DNA from: Dimorphilus gyrociliatus
Taxonomy: Eukaryota > Annelida > Polychaeta > Dinophilidae
Assembly: GCA_904063045.1 (NCBI GenBank)
Contig: CAJFCJ010000016.1
Span: 868,001-932,000, forward strand
DNA length: 64,000 nucleotides
Direction of reading: 5' to 3'
Every line of letters starts with the position of its first letter. The first letter of the stretch is position 1. Below, in pieces: positions 42,001 through 53,377 of the stretch. The notes beneath the pieces are model-generated. The model was given only the letters and a program-made list of their open reading frames with translations. It was not told the origin of the DNA and did no database searches. The translations under genes were made by a program, and so were the position numbers.

Positions 42001-42991
42001 TCGTGGGTAAAACCCAAGTCGACACTCCACCATGGATTTGTCTCTTTCAACGTCATTGAACACTGACCTTCCATCAGGAAGTCGGTTTGTAATACGTCTC
42101 CATCGTTGGCGAGCGAAGGGAGATAAATTGATTCAGTACTGCTCTGATAGGATGGTTTACCTTTAATATAGTCTGATATATAGGGTACTTTGTCCATTGT
42201 TAAAGCACCCTCGGTAACTTGAATTGCTTCGTTGGCTGAGCAGGTTTTCGTTCGAAGTCTACAATTAATATCAGATGAAAAGCTCATCGTAGTACAAATC
42301 TCAGAATCATGACATGCTTGAATACAATCCTCTATGCCCATGAGACTCTGTCCCGGTACATCACTAGATGGTACCCGGAAGTCATCGGGACAAATACTAT
42401 TTCTAGTAAGTTGAAAACCTTCGTGTTCCGTACATGATATATCCATTTCGCTATTTGAGGAAAACTTGAAAGGGGTAAATTGTTGAATTGGTAAGTGTAT
42501 TTGTTAAAAAATAGTAGAATCGTACCCATCCATACTGATTTCTTTCGTACCACGTTCCAGTTGTAGGATAGGCTGATCCGATGTATAATTTTGCTTTAAT
42601 ATCTGAGTAGTAGCTTGTATCTCCAAGCACAGCGCTCGAATACCAATACCAACCGACGACGCTTTAACGAGGAAAACAGCTTATTATTCATTAATGCGAA
42701 TACACGTTAATTCAATACCGATATAGGAACATGCTGCCTTTCGTCGACTTATAAAAGAAAGTATTATCATGTATCCCTAGTGCAATAAATCTTCCATTCC
42801 AAGCTTTCAGACCATTTTCACTACTAGCTCCCGTTAAGAAAAGCTCTTTACAAGCTATAAAAATAATTGAATAGATAATTCCAAAATAGCACCTAATAAA
42901 TATATTCTTCTATTTTTAAACTATTCTTACCTTTTCCATAAACAATTAAGATAATTAAAAATAAGAGAGAAAGCGGATGAATTTTCCACAT
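36174..42991 (-). CDS. Gene B: tandem paralogue of gene A, multidomain GPI-anchored surface protein
   Basis: 22 exons in transcript order: 42931-42991, 42719-42854, 42526-42661, 41960-42464, 41803-41904, 40882-41220, 40167-40592, 39668-40102, 39454-39581, 39298-39393, 39093-39231, 38907-38965, 38730-38808, 38283-38615, 38068-38181, 37874-37987, 37695-37808, 37522-37635, 36820-37356, 36610-36760, 36453-36545, 36174-36381. All phases join: 1,472 residues. Same domain order as gene A: signal peptide ([19 protein letters not shown]), N-terminal module, PAN, F-type-lectin-like, CTLD first half ending YGFNQPD, discoidin-like, PAN-like, WSC-like, CTLD second half ([10 protein letters not shown]), seven EGF, three TSP1, Ly6/uPAR (CCDGSNCN) and a hydrophobic tail. 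Many exon lengths equal those of A (333, 114x4, 128, 96, 93). One A intron is absent here and one intron is present only here. The two genes arose by tandem duplication and have since exchanged sequence locally. Confidence 0.88.
37110..37578. repeat. 469-bp block identical to 29898-30366 (copy in gene B)
   Basis: Partner of the gene A block. With one further mismatch (29897/37109) the near-identical tract extends to 537 bp (29830-30366 and 37042-37578). Similarity drops sharply outside on both sides. Confidence 0.9.
39016..39051. repeat. (TA)n microsatellite in gene B intron
   Basis: About 17 TA units in the intron between exons 39093-39231 and 38907-38965; the corresponding gene A intron (31691-31755) lacks it. 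Confidence 0.9.
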
Positions 42992-44686
42992 GTTTAGTTT
43001 TAAAAATGAGGTTCAAAAGTAATTTCAAACAATTTTTAAACTACATTCAAAAGTGGATATCGCTTTACTAATTTAATTATTTGTAAGGTATGTTATTCGC
43101 TAAAAAAAAGAGGGCAAGTAAGCTAATATCTCTGTCTTGTAGGACCATTTGAAGTAAATAGCCTAATATACGTAAATATTCTTTTGAATTGGTTTTAGTT
43201 TTCAACTTTATTAATTATAATTTTCTAGTTCTTGTGGCTATAACCTCCAGATGTTTCTATAGAATACAGCGCGTTAAAGTCTCCATTCACTTCTAGAGTA
43301 TTGTCTTTCTTTCTCTTTCGTACGTACTGAAAAAATTCCACAAACAATTATAAATCTATAGACATACTATGGCTACTAAAACAACTTGTAGTATTTACAG
43401 TTGTGGCGCGGTACTTTTTATTTTTTACGAGTGCAAAAAAATTCAATGTACACTCTTCGAGAGAAAGTGAGAGCGTGTAAGTCTAAATACAAGATATTTA
43501 TTCTTTTGTCTTCTCTTTGCCTTCTTTGAGAGTATACTTTTATTGATTAAAAAGAAAAAAGAATTATAAATCTTATTGGCAAAGTACATTGTCTTACAAT
43601 CGACACTTTCGTCTTTAATATTCATTCAACCTTACTGTACTTTACACTTGAAAAAATACTTATTAATTTGAATTAAACGCCTTAACCACCTTACTTTTAA
43701 AATTTAATTATATAAAAACTTATGAAACTCTTCATTGTAGTCATTTGCCGTAGAGATAGTATCAGAGATATAAATTAAGGGTTAGGGTTAGGTTTACGAT
43801 TAGAAAAGATTTGTTGCCTGAGGCAGCAAACAGATAATCGATTATTGGATACAAATAGATGAAAACACTAACAAAAATATACAATACAATACCTAGGAGA
43901 ATTTCAGAGGAATATGAAATATGGCAATGATTTATCCTCGTCTTTGGAATCAAAGCATAGGTACATTTTTTACGAATAGGTATGAGGAAATTGCAGTAAA
44001 TGGTGAACCAATTACATGTAGATTTTACGCCTCTATTTTGGTTGTTAAAATAATCAAATGGTGCAGGAATAATTCGACAGTAGTCAAAACCATGACAACG
44101 CTAAAAGGAGTTTCCTAAATCAAGATTGATAAAACGGAGGAAGGCCTATGGTTATATTAAAAAGTAATAAATATTCAACGGTAGAATTTTTCTAGAAACA
44201 ATCTTCTTACAAGTGACGTAAACTACTGAAATTATCTGTAATTACCTTTGGAGGGGAAGGTTTATTTTATAGTAGAGTAATATACTGTCGTTCCAAATTG
44301 AATGCAGATACTGTTCATACTGTACATAGTATCTGTACCAATCAATTTGAATAGAAATACCAAGATAACCTAATTCGGTTAAGAACAACAGCAATGAAAT
44401 GGAAAGAGGTTGACGTAAATCGATAAGGTAAATGTAATGCCCTCTTAGAAACAATAGCTCAGTTGGAGGTATTAAGACAGTAGTCTATTCAAAGGGATTG
44501 GCTGGGAAAATTGTCAAGAGCAGACTAGACACTCAGCATATTTATGCAGATGAGAAAATCAGGTAAATGAGGTTTTTAGGATAATCGTAATGGATTAAAA
44601 GAATCTCTAGAGAATAAAATTATAACGTTTATTATAAATCCTGTAACATGTTTACATTTAACAAATTTAGCATAGCAACTAATCTT
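42992..44686. other. Intergenic region upstream of gene B and 3' of the fucosyltransferase gene
   Basis: AT-rich. It contains about two TTAGGG units at 43778-43793 and short open frames without family similarity. A - strand AATAAA (TTTATT near 44629) lies about 55 bases beyond the fucosyltransferase stop. No further gene is recognised. Confidence 0.55.
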
Positions 44687-45904
44687 TTACATAAATAAAT
44701 CATCGTGTACAAAAGAAGGTTTATTATTCCAGTAAACGAACTTGAAAACTTCAGAGTATCTCTTTCTAATCATTGCCGTCCCAGAAAATGTACTTCCAGG
44801 GGCGCGAATTACATTGTTGCAATTACTTAGAATATACCAATCGAGGATAACTTTCCTTAAACCATCACAAGCTTTCTGCGTTGAGGGCGTTGAACCGTTT
44901 ATTTTAATTCTTTTAATATTTACAATAGAACCCTCAGAGGTTAGTAATGGCTTCTTAATAAATTTGGATAATTTAGCAATGGCACTTGTAGAATCGGTAG
45001 CAATGTATATATCGGCCGTTTTATATTCATCCCTCTCTGATTGTTCTTGAATAAATTTACCAATAAATTCAATATTCTCTCTTACTTGAACATGATACGG
45101 TTTCAACACTTCACCATCATTGCCAGTTCTAATATGAGCGCATATCATTTTTGTTTTCTTATCAAAGTATTTATTCACTTGATATTCAATCTCTGGCGTT
45201 AATCTAAATAACAAATCGAATATATTCTCATTAAACGGTAAATTGAAAAAAGTCATTGATTTAATTTTGTCTTCGTCGAAGCCCATTTCAATGAATCTTT
45301 TCTTAAATTGATTATTATGCTTCATATAGTGAATTGAGTGATAAGTGAAAAATTTCACCGATATTACCGTTAGACTTTTATTAAAGAGATTATCGTATAG
45401 TTGAAATTTAGCGCCGGAGCTTAAACTTTGAATAGAAGCGCCGCTATAGAGAACATCAACTTTTTGGGGAAATTTTCTATACCAGTTGATTTTGTTGGGT
45501 AAAAAATATTTCACCAGATCGCATGGTTCCCTCAAATGAATCGCAAACGTTCTATTGGATATTACTGATAGGATATATGCATTGAATATACCAGCAATTC
45601 GATTTCCCCATCCGTTACAGGGACTATTTGATAAGCCGCACTCGAATACCAAAAATCTCTCGTCTCCACCAGCTTTATTAATAGCGTCTCTGCCATTTTC
45701 CATAGAAACAACTTTGTCATCTCCTCCGTTGTTTATTTTGAAAGAATTCCAGGCTAAATTTTCCTTTCTCTCTAATTCATAAGTCCTATGAACTACTCTG
45801 TGCGGTCCTATTAATGCGGTTAGACCAATAAATCCTAACCATATCATCAGACCAATAGAAACGCTTCCCCATCCCCTTCTTTTAAGAAATCTATATAATT
45901 TCAT
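44687..45904 (-). CDS. Fucosyltransferase-superfamily type II membrane glycosyltransferase
   Basis: Single-exon frame of 405 residues. A short basic N-terminus (MKLYRFLKRRG) is followed by one hydrophobic anchor at about 12-34, as expected for a Golgi type II enzyme with lumenal catalytic domain. Motifs fit GDP-fucose-using GT-B enzymes: GWGNRIAGIFNAYILSVISN at about 98-117 (the GN(R)-L-type donor-site region), HIRTGND at 257-263 (the HxRxG arginine signature), IATDS at 301-305, and APGSTFSGTAMIR at 368-380 (the C-terminal SxFS motif). It is predicted to move fucose from GDP-fucose to a glycan or protein acceptor. I cannot assign it to a specific family (GT11, GT23, GT37, POFUT) by eye. It lies next to gene B, whose EGF and TSP1 repeats carry O-fucose consensus sites, but the classical POFUTs are not clearly this protein. 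Confidence 0.72.
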   Translation of the reverse strand: MKLYRFLKRRGWGSVSIGLMIWLGFIGLTALIGPHRVVHRTYELERKENLAWNSFKINNGGDDKVVSMENGRDAINKAGGDERFLVFECGLSNSPCNGWGNRIAGIFNAYILSVISNRTFAIHLREPCDLVKYFLPNKINWYRKFPQKVDVLYSGASIQSLSSGAKFQLYDNLFNKSLTVISVKFFTYHSIHYMKHNNQFKKRFIEMGFDEDKIKSMTFFNLPFNENIFDLLFRLTPEIEYQVNKYFDKKTKMICAHIRTGNDGEVLKPYHVQVRENIEFIGKFIQEQSERDEYKTADIYIATDSTSAIAKLSKFIKKPLLTSEGSIVNIKRIKINGSTPSTQKACDGLRKVILDWYILSNCNNVIRAPGSTFSGTAMIRKRYSEVFKFVYWNNKPSFVHDDLFM

Positions 45905-47591
45905 AGCTATTCAATTACGTGATGAAGACTTAGTTTACCTATTCTTAGAACGAGTAAACAGTTTTATCCAGTCAAAGAGAGTAGACGATTTGTTGGCTAT
46001 ATTTAGAAGTTTTCTCAATAAATATTATAAATATTTATTTGTTAATGTATACTTTTCACGTAATGTAAAATCTCTTCTATATTACAAGCAACAATGTAAT
46101 AAACTGGCCTTTCCAACTCGCTTTTTCTGCAACGTTGTAGCAACGCAAGCATTTTGTCATTTGAGTAGTTTCTCAATTCTTCATATTAGTATTAAACGAT
46201 GCTCTTGAAGTGAGTTACATAAGAAAGTATTCCATTTACATAAAAAAACATTATAGTGTACTTGGTTAGTCGTAGAGGAAGGTCAATGGTTGTTTATATA
46301 GATGACTATAGCCGGAAACGTCGTTTAGATTAGACGAAGAAAGAGATTTTAATCTGTTATATTATATATATAATTTATATATATATATATTATGCTGTAT
46401 ATTAATAATATACTCTCTTCTAATCTATCTTCTTTGCCTGGTTGTACAAAAAGCAAATACTTGTTGCTTATTGTTAGATCAGGCGTATAGAAAGAGAGTA
46501 CGCGCCATATACAGCATTACCAGATTCGGTAAGAGGAAAGGCGGGAGACGCTTTGAAGGGACTAAGCAATAAAAGTAAACGAAGCCTTTAATAGTTATTA
46601 TAAGATGTTAATTATTTAAAAACGAAAGGCAGCCACTTTATGAAATGTGATAAGTTTTCGTTACCGGTTAAGATGGTCTATTCCACTTAGGAAGATATTT
46701 GTTTCTTTTCTTCTCCTTCTTCTTCTTCTTCATCTTCTCTTTGTTAAATTCTGAAATTTAACAACAGCATTCGAACTCTTCTCTGCTTAATTTTTCATTG
46801 TTTCCCCTTCAACAACGAACTTAATCAACTAGGAATTAATTATGTCATTTTTACTTTTACAAAAGTTCAATAACCTTCCGTGATTAATTATATTTTGTTG
46901 TTAAACAGAGTACTTGTAAGACAGTTAAGTAATTAAAACAGGTATAGTATATTTATTTTTATACATTTATTGCAATTATCTTTGATTTACATTGTGTTGA
47001 AAGCTTAAAGTAAAATTAGACGCTCCTTGCATTTAATAAATACTCATTTCATTGTTGGATGCGTAAGCTTTAATAATGTACTCGTATAAATAGGTGGTAT
47101 ATATTACGGGAAATTCTGAATCCGGCACTCTGACATTACTAGTAATGCGCTGTTTAGTCACCATTGGTGGAGAGGGGAAAAGAAAAGAAAATAGCTGCAA
47201 AAGATGGATATAATCAATTCAATTTTCCATTTATTTCTTTTACTTATTTATAGAGATACACCGAGAATAGAGAAGAAGAAGAAGAAGAAGAAGAAGAAGA
47301 AGGGAAATAGAATAACCAGTAATCATAAAAAAACTACTTTGGCGCCTTCATTTAATTGTATAATATATATAATTATTAATGTATGTTTACAGCCTATATA
47401 TATTTAAAAGAAGTTTAGTACATTGTTGACTTCTAACAGATCTGTACGGAATTTTTTATCCTTGTAACAATTCTATCATTCTTGTTCATACTTTTAAATT
47501 GATAATAAAGACTGCAAAACATAGTCTATAACATACAATAGTATATATCATATATAGTTTATAGCAAACAATACATATATGTATATGTATA

Positions 47592-47682
<91 letters not shown>

Positions 47683-48346
47683 ATTGAAGCAAACTGGCAA
47701 TCATATCCTTTGTCTCTTTGGATTGCAAACTTTCCAATATTTCAGCAGATGTTTAAACTTTCTCTTAAATATACAACTAGTATAGGCTTGATATATATAT
47801 ATAAATTTATATATATATTATGCAATATACAGTATACAAACTCTTTAGACAAGAAAAAGGACTACTGAATATATTCTTTCAAAAAGGATTAATGCAGTTT
47901 AGTTGATGGAAACTGGTATAAAACAACAAAAAAGAGAGAAATTATTAAAAAAAAGCACTATAGATTTCTTCCATTTATTTTGACTTCATAAGATAAATCG
48001 ATAAAATATTAATAAACTTGAGGACGGGAAAGGATTTTTAGGAGGGAAAAATAATTTTCTTGCATGGTTGTTGTTTTTTTAAAAAGAAAAAGAAACAATT
48101 TCCAGATAGAGAGAGAGGGAAAGAAAGATAGACAAGCTAGGTTAGAGAGGGAAACTGAACAGGTGCTAACGACCCCGCCATTTGGTTGGGTAGAGACGAG
48201 ATAAAGGGAAAGGAAAAGGAAAAAAAGATTTAGAGAAATAGGAGCAATTTATTTTTCCCTGCTTTTCTTCTTGTCTCACGTCTCTTACTGAAATTTTCTG
48301 TAAGTTCTGTTGAATTCTTTGAAATTTTCTTTAATAAAACAATTAA
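45905..48346. other. Intergenic region between the fucosyltransferase and the intronless GPCR
   Basis: 2.4 kb, AT-rich, with a (GAA)n run near 47272-47302 and one of the longest (TA)n runs of the window at about 47591-47682. No gene is recognised. Confidence 0.6.
47591..47682. repeat. Long (TA)n microsatellite
   Basis: About 90 bases of TA with two TGTA/CATA interruptions. The translated poly-Ile-Tyr frame here is not a gene. Confidence 0.95.
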
Positions 48347-49432
48347 TCACGTTAAATTTTCTTTATATGTCAAATTTTGTAGTTTTAACTGGTTTTTATC
48401 CAATTTTACAACCAAAAACTTCTTCTCTTGATCCTTAGTTCTAACCAAATGAGTGCTTTGTTGCTCATTTACGCTTATCGAACTATTCGGACAGCTGGTA
48501 AAGAGCATTCGTCTAAAGACGAAAGCGTACAATAAGAAAGTGCAACTAAAGTGAATTGTTTGTAAAAAGTTGAGCACTGATGAAGTTAATACGGGATTAT
48601 CCTTTTTACCAAAAATTTCAGAGTAAAAGTGAAATATTTCGGATGGTGAGACTAGAATTGTATACATGAGAACAAGGAGAATAAGGGTGATTGTCAATTG
48701 ATTCGCCCAATCTTTCTCCTTTTTATGCTCGTCAAGAAATCGACTCCTAAAAGATTTACTCTTCCTTACAGCTCTTATTAAGTTGATGTTAAAAAATGCC
48801 AACATTAAAACTGGAATTCCATAGCCGAATATCGCCCAGCAGCAGGTAACTGGATAGTAGAAATAAGGATTATTTTCGTTGAACATTGATAGGTTGTATA
48901 CATAGAAAGTAGTGTTGTTTGCTGTTATAGTTGTTGGCTTGAAACTCCATATTAGGGGAAGTAGAGCAAGAGACCAAATGAGTGGAATAAGGCATATGAC
49001 TATTAAAATCTTTCTTCTACTTATCCAGTAATTAACCTTAAAAGGATGGCAAATTGCTAAATACTGTATTCCTGATGTTAAAACTGTATAATGAGTGGAA
49101 GTTTTAATCCAGATGTCGCTATAATAGTACTCCAAATGAAACCAATAGTAGTGGAAGTTTCTACTAGTATGTATAAAATTTGGATGAGTGTCAATTTGCG
49201 AAAATGACGGAATTCGTCCAATACAAAACATAATGTTGCTTAAAGCCAAAGCGAACATCCCTAAAAGTGCGCATTTCGATGAAGATTTATGATTTCTCGA
49301 ATTTAATTGTAATATTCTCAAATTCAGTAGATTGCCAACAATTCCAAATAATCCAGTTATAGGAATAAAATACCTTAGAATAATTGATCTGTCAACGTCT
49401 TTACCATTGAAATCGTGCGAACTTGTGTTCAT
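48347..49432 (-). CDS. Divergent rhodopsin-family GPCR (orphan, probably peptide-type), intronless
   Basis: 361 residues in one exon with seven hydrophobic segments. TM1 has IVGNLLN. TM3 ends GIQYLAICHPF, in the place of DRY. TM5 has FGYGIPVLMLAFFN. TM6 has ILLVLMYTILVSPSEIF, keeping the TM6 proline. TM7 has FSCTFLLY, in the place of NPxxY. N-glycosylation sequons occur at the extracellular N-terminus and second loop. Overall pattern resembles invertebrate neuropeptide receptors such as the FMRFamide/myosuppressin type, but this is a loose resemblance. TM2 has Asn (ALALSN) where Asp2.50 is usual, and no Cys is found at position 3.25. It is paralogous to the three-exon gene at 54342-57848 (DIWIK, SPSEI, LLQT-type blocks). 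The ligand is unknown. Confidence 0.82.
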   Translation of the reverse strand: MNTSSHDFNGKDVDRSIILRYFIPITGLFGIVGNLLNLRILQLNSRNHKSSSKCALLGMFALALSNIMFCIGRIPSFSQIDTHPNFIHTSRNFHYYWFHLEYYYSDIWIKTSTHYTVLTSGIQYLAICHPFKVNYWISRRKILIVICLIPLIWSLALLPLIWSFKPTTITANNTTFYVYNLSMFNENNPYFYYPVTCCWAIFGYGIPVLMLAFFNINLIRAVRKSKSFRSRFLDEHKKEKDWANQLTITLILLVLMYTILVSPSEIFHFYSEIFGKKDNPVLTSSVLNFLQTIHFSCTFLLYAFVFRRMLFTSCPNSSISVNEQQSTHLVRTKDQEKKFLVVKLDKNQLKLQNLTYKENLT

Positions 49433-51047
49433 TATATATCCTCGTCCAGTTTACTATATATGCATAGAATACGAATGGTTGTAGAATAGTCCATTACTAC
49501 TTTCCAATACTAAGATATACAGTATATAATTATTTTGTGTGAAAAAATACCTTTTAGAGTGCTTATATATCTTTCAATATAAATTATTTATTAATTTTAA
49601 ATGGAGCAATAATTGCATATTAAAACGTCTATTGCGCAATTTGCCTACATTAAACTATGTAGAAAGTGTCCATCTTAGAGTGTATTATTTCTCATTCGGT
49701 AATATCGTTAACCTATTAGATTAGTAATACTAAAAAATAATGAAATTGGTAAACAGTTTATTAATATTCAATTAATACTTGAATAGCTTACTTGGAATAT
49801 TCTTAAAAATTCTATAAACACAACTTTCTACTTACAGAAGAGAATAGACGTTGAAGAAACTCCAAATCCTACAGTATTTCAACATCATCTAATTTCTCTC
49901 GCGAATGTATATCTAAATTAAAACTAGGGGGCGCGTATAACGTGGAGGAAAGCAGGAGGGCGAGGTGTAATGTTTGACGGCCTCTATAATAATAATTATA
50001 ATAATAATAATAATGCTAGCAATAATAATAGTGATAGCAGCGTAATAAAGTACGTTATCGTTGATAATTGGGACAAGACATAGGGGAAGAATGTAACAAA
50101 TGTGGAAAAAGAAAGCCAAAAAAAATTGGAAGAGAAGAGGAATTATTCTATTTTTACTAATCATAGATAAGATTAAAAAGTAATGATTAATTTAGTCTAA
50201 TAATAAATAAATACATAGATAGATAGAGAGATAGACAGTCCTGAAACTAGTTCAAAATTTCAATCTTTATATTAAAAAACAGTAAAGGCAAATTGAGAAT
50301 ATCTATGCAAGGATATCATAGATGATTCAGTTTTATATTGAATTTCTAGTGATTATCTTATACAAACACGCATTACCTATTCACTCTTTCCCATACATAT
50401 TCTATTCTAAACATAGATGTATATAGTATATAATGTCATCCTATTACAGAGTCATTTTGTATACTTTCTTTACTTTTTCGTATTAATATACTAATACAAA
50501 TAAACGAAAAGGGAAGCGAGTAATGCGGAAAGCACAAAAATCCCTGTCGTACTTTTACTTTTTGTATAAAAGAAATAAACGCACTAAAGGCCTACAGAAA
50601 GAAGAAAACAAATTCTTAACGATAAATTAATCTCTTCTCCATTTTCATTGAATACCTTTTTATTAAATATGATAATTAATCTTATTAAAAGTCAAATGAT
50701 GGCTTATTTATTCAATTTTTAATTGTTTCCTTTTACGATTTTCAATGATTTCACAAAAGTAAAAATTAAACGTTTCTCCTTTTCTCTTTCTGTGAAGAAA
50801 CTATTAATTATTTGACCTGAAGATGAGGTGAAAAATATTAATTATTATGGCAAAGAGAGTATGTATGATGCAATTGTGTTTTGATAGAAAGACAGACAGA
50901 GCGTAATGTATTAGTGAGCGAGCAAGTGAAATGAGCCAAGAGAGAGGAAGTAGACAGAGTTAGAGTTGTATAGCTAGAGAGACGGAAAGAAGGATGTGAC
51001 AATAGACTTGTCATATCGAATATATTATATCATAATATACATATATT

Positions 51048-51083
<36 letters not shown>

Positions 51084-52417
51084 AATGTATATTTGAGCAG
51101 AATAAAAGAAAATCCGGGTTATTATAGCTATCTATCGTTAATTCCACCTCTAAGCTCTCCGATAAATTAAAGGCAAGTTGAACAAGACATCAAACCGAAA
51201 ATCGACAGGTTTATCATTCTGAATAGGGAGAAAAAAATGAAAATTTTTGACTTATTCTTTTACTTACTTACCTAGTTAATTAATTAATTAATTAATTAAA
51301 TTATTAATGAGGAAGACGTTTCTTTTTCTCTTAATAAATGTAAAGAGAAAATGAAATTTGTTACGAGGAAACTGAACAATGAATTATAAAGAGAGATAGA
51401 CAAAACAATAAAAGAAAAGGCGTAAAAAGATGAATATATACTGCTTTAAAATACAGTATACTTTGTATGCTTTACCTTGTATATGAGTTAAGAAAAGTTC
51501 AGAAAATGTTACTCTAATCCCGTATAGATTATTTCCTATTCTATATACTGCATGTATAGATAGAGTATACAGTATTTTTGCAGTATATATTTTGTACTGT
51601 TTATACAATATTTAACGTTTTGTTTTCCTCTTGTATAAGCATTCTATGCCAAGTAAACCAATATAAACTGTACATATTGTACAGATGTTCTAATTGAAAT
51701 AGAACGAATTAGAAATTATAATATAGAAGTAACACTTAAAAGAATGCTTGTCCTATTAAAAGTCGTTTGATGAAGAAATAACGTACCCGATCGTTTAATC
51801 ATACACGTTTACAATAATTTTTTAAATTTTTTAAACGCATTAGGCCTATAAAATATGAAAATATAAATATACAAAGACAAAGTGCTCCTATAGATGTTAG
51901 TACTTTGATACATGTCTTAGATTACGTAAAATTCATCCCTAATTCTCTGTTAATACATTGGTTTGTTAGCAAAACTCGTCGACAACGACTAACAAGGAAA
52001 AGAGAGAGAGAGAGAAGGAAAGAATAAAGAGTATAAAAGAAACTTCGTGTCCAACGTTAAGAATGGTAGTGTTAAAGAAACTGACAACTTTCACGTTCTT
52101 CAAGTACAATTTTATTGTTAAGAATGCTCTATTACAATGTCATGTTCATTATTACAAGGTTAATTTTCACTACAATAATTAACAAAGCGCAAAAGAAAAA
52201 TCAACGTATTTCCTTATAGATTGTCTATTCTTCTTCATTTACATTGTAAGTAGAATAATAGTAATAATAAAAAGATATCAGATTATAATAATTATCATAA
52301 TTAATAGAGTTGTCTCTAGATTTTTTGTTTTTTATAAAAAAAAATTTAACCCTAAAATTGGATGAAACTACCTTTAGGGAAAGATGTAGTCAGTCTACTG
52401 CCGTCTCTATTACAGTA

Positions 52418-52422
<5 letters not shown>

Positions 52423-52450
<28 letters not shown>
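52423..52450. repeat. (TA)n microsatellite with CAGTATACAGTA edge
   Basis: TA run ending in TACAGTATACAGTA, the same edge motif seen at many TA runs of the window. Confidence 0.85.
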
Positions 52451-52453
<3 letters not shown>

Positions 52454-53141
52454 TATACAGTAGCAAAGAACATTTAATACAAGTTTTTTAATGCGATTAT
52501 AAATGATAGGATTATCGTATTATCTTACTTTTAATTAATTCTTGAAATACATCTTCAATTCTCTCACCAAATATCTTCTTTTAAAAATATTATATACAAT
52601 GAAAATACTATTAAAAAGGTATATTAACGTTCAAAAGGTAATATATTTGAAATTCTACATTTAAAGATGTAGAATAGAAAAGCTATACATGCCACGAAGC
52701 TAGTTGATGTAATCTCTTATTAAATCCCTGTTTAATTATCATTTCTTGTCGAATTATAAAAAGTAATTTCATTTTATCCTCAGTATTATTAATATATATA
52801 TATATATATATGTCTACTATATATACAGAACAATTTACGTAATATATTTATTTACTATTCTTGAATAAATCAACCATTAAATGAACTAAGGTATCTAGAT
52901 AATAGCAAGTTTTCTTTAAGATAAATAATCTTTGTTTTCCTATCCTCTCTCTCTCTCTCTCTGTCTTTCACATTATATTGTCTTTTAAAACCGTTAATTA
53001 ATCAATCAACTAACTAATTTAATCAATTATTTATCTATTTCATCCTATATACAGTATCAATTTTTAAATACTTTTATACAATTCACAATTATTTACTGAT
53101 AAGTAGTAGATTAGCTATTTAACTCTTTCTCCTATGAAAAG

Positions 53142-53377
53142 ATGTCACCTGCTCTACGTTTGGACGAATGGAATCAAGTGACTTATGCTGCCCCCTATCA
53201 CATCAATTTTGTTTCATCTTTACTCCATCTATACGCATTCTATCAGGTGAAAAGGAATTCCCTTTTACTATTTTGTAACATCTCTTCTCTTAAACTTAAA
53301 TTAGCAGTTAGCATATGGCAATTGATGTAATTTCCTCCTAGGCTTACATTTCGTCAAGTTCAAATTACTTATTTTAA
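53142..53377 (+). CDS. Candidate small two-exon reading frame (46 aa), function unknown
   Basis: ATG at 53142 opens 35 codons starting MSPALRLDEWNQVTYAAPYH, ending at CAG/gtgaaa (53246). A 95-base intron ends in tttcctcctag (53341), and exon 2 (53342-53377) reads AYISSSSNYLF and stops. The junction is phase 0. The first exon is not low-complexity, unlike its surroundings. There is no family similarity I recognise, and short AT-rich DNA can yield this by chance. Confidence 0.22.

Noticed and set aside
43778-43793. Telomere-like TTAGGG units
   Set aside because: Only about two and a half units, surrounded by ordinary intergenic DNA; too short for an interstitial telomere.
43762-44118. Open frames on both strands between gene B and the fucosyltransferase
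   Set aside because: No family motif, no splice logic, composition like the surrounding AT-rich DNA.
47486-47737. Poly-Ile-Tyr membrane-like frames at TA runs (also 17761-18127, 39000, 62576, 63189)
   Set aside because: Translated (TA)n microsatellites without other coding support.
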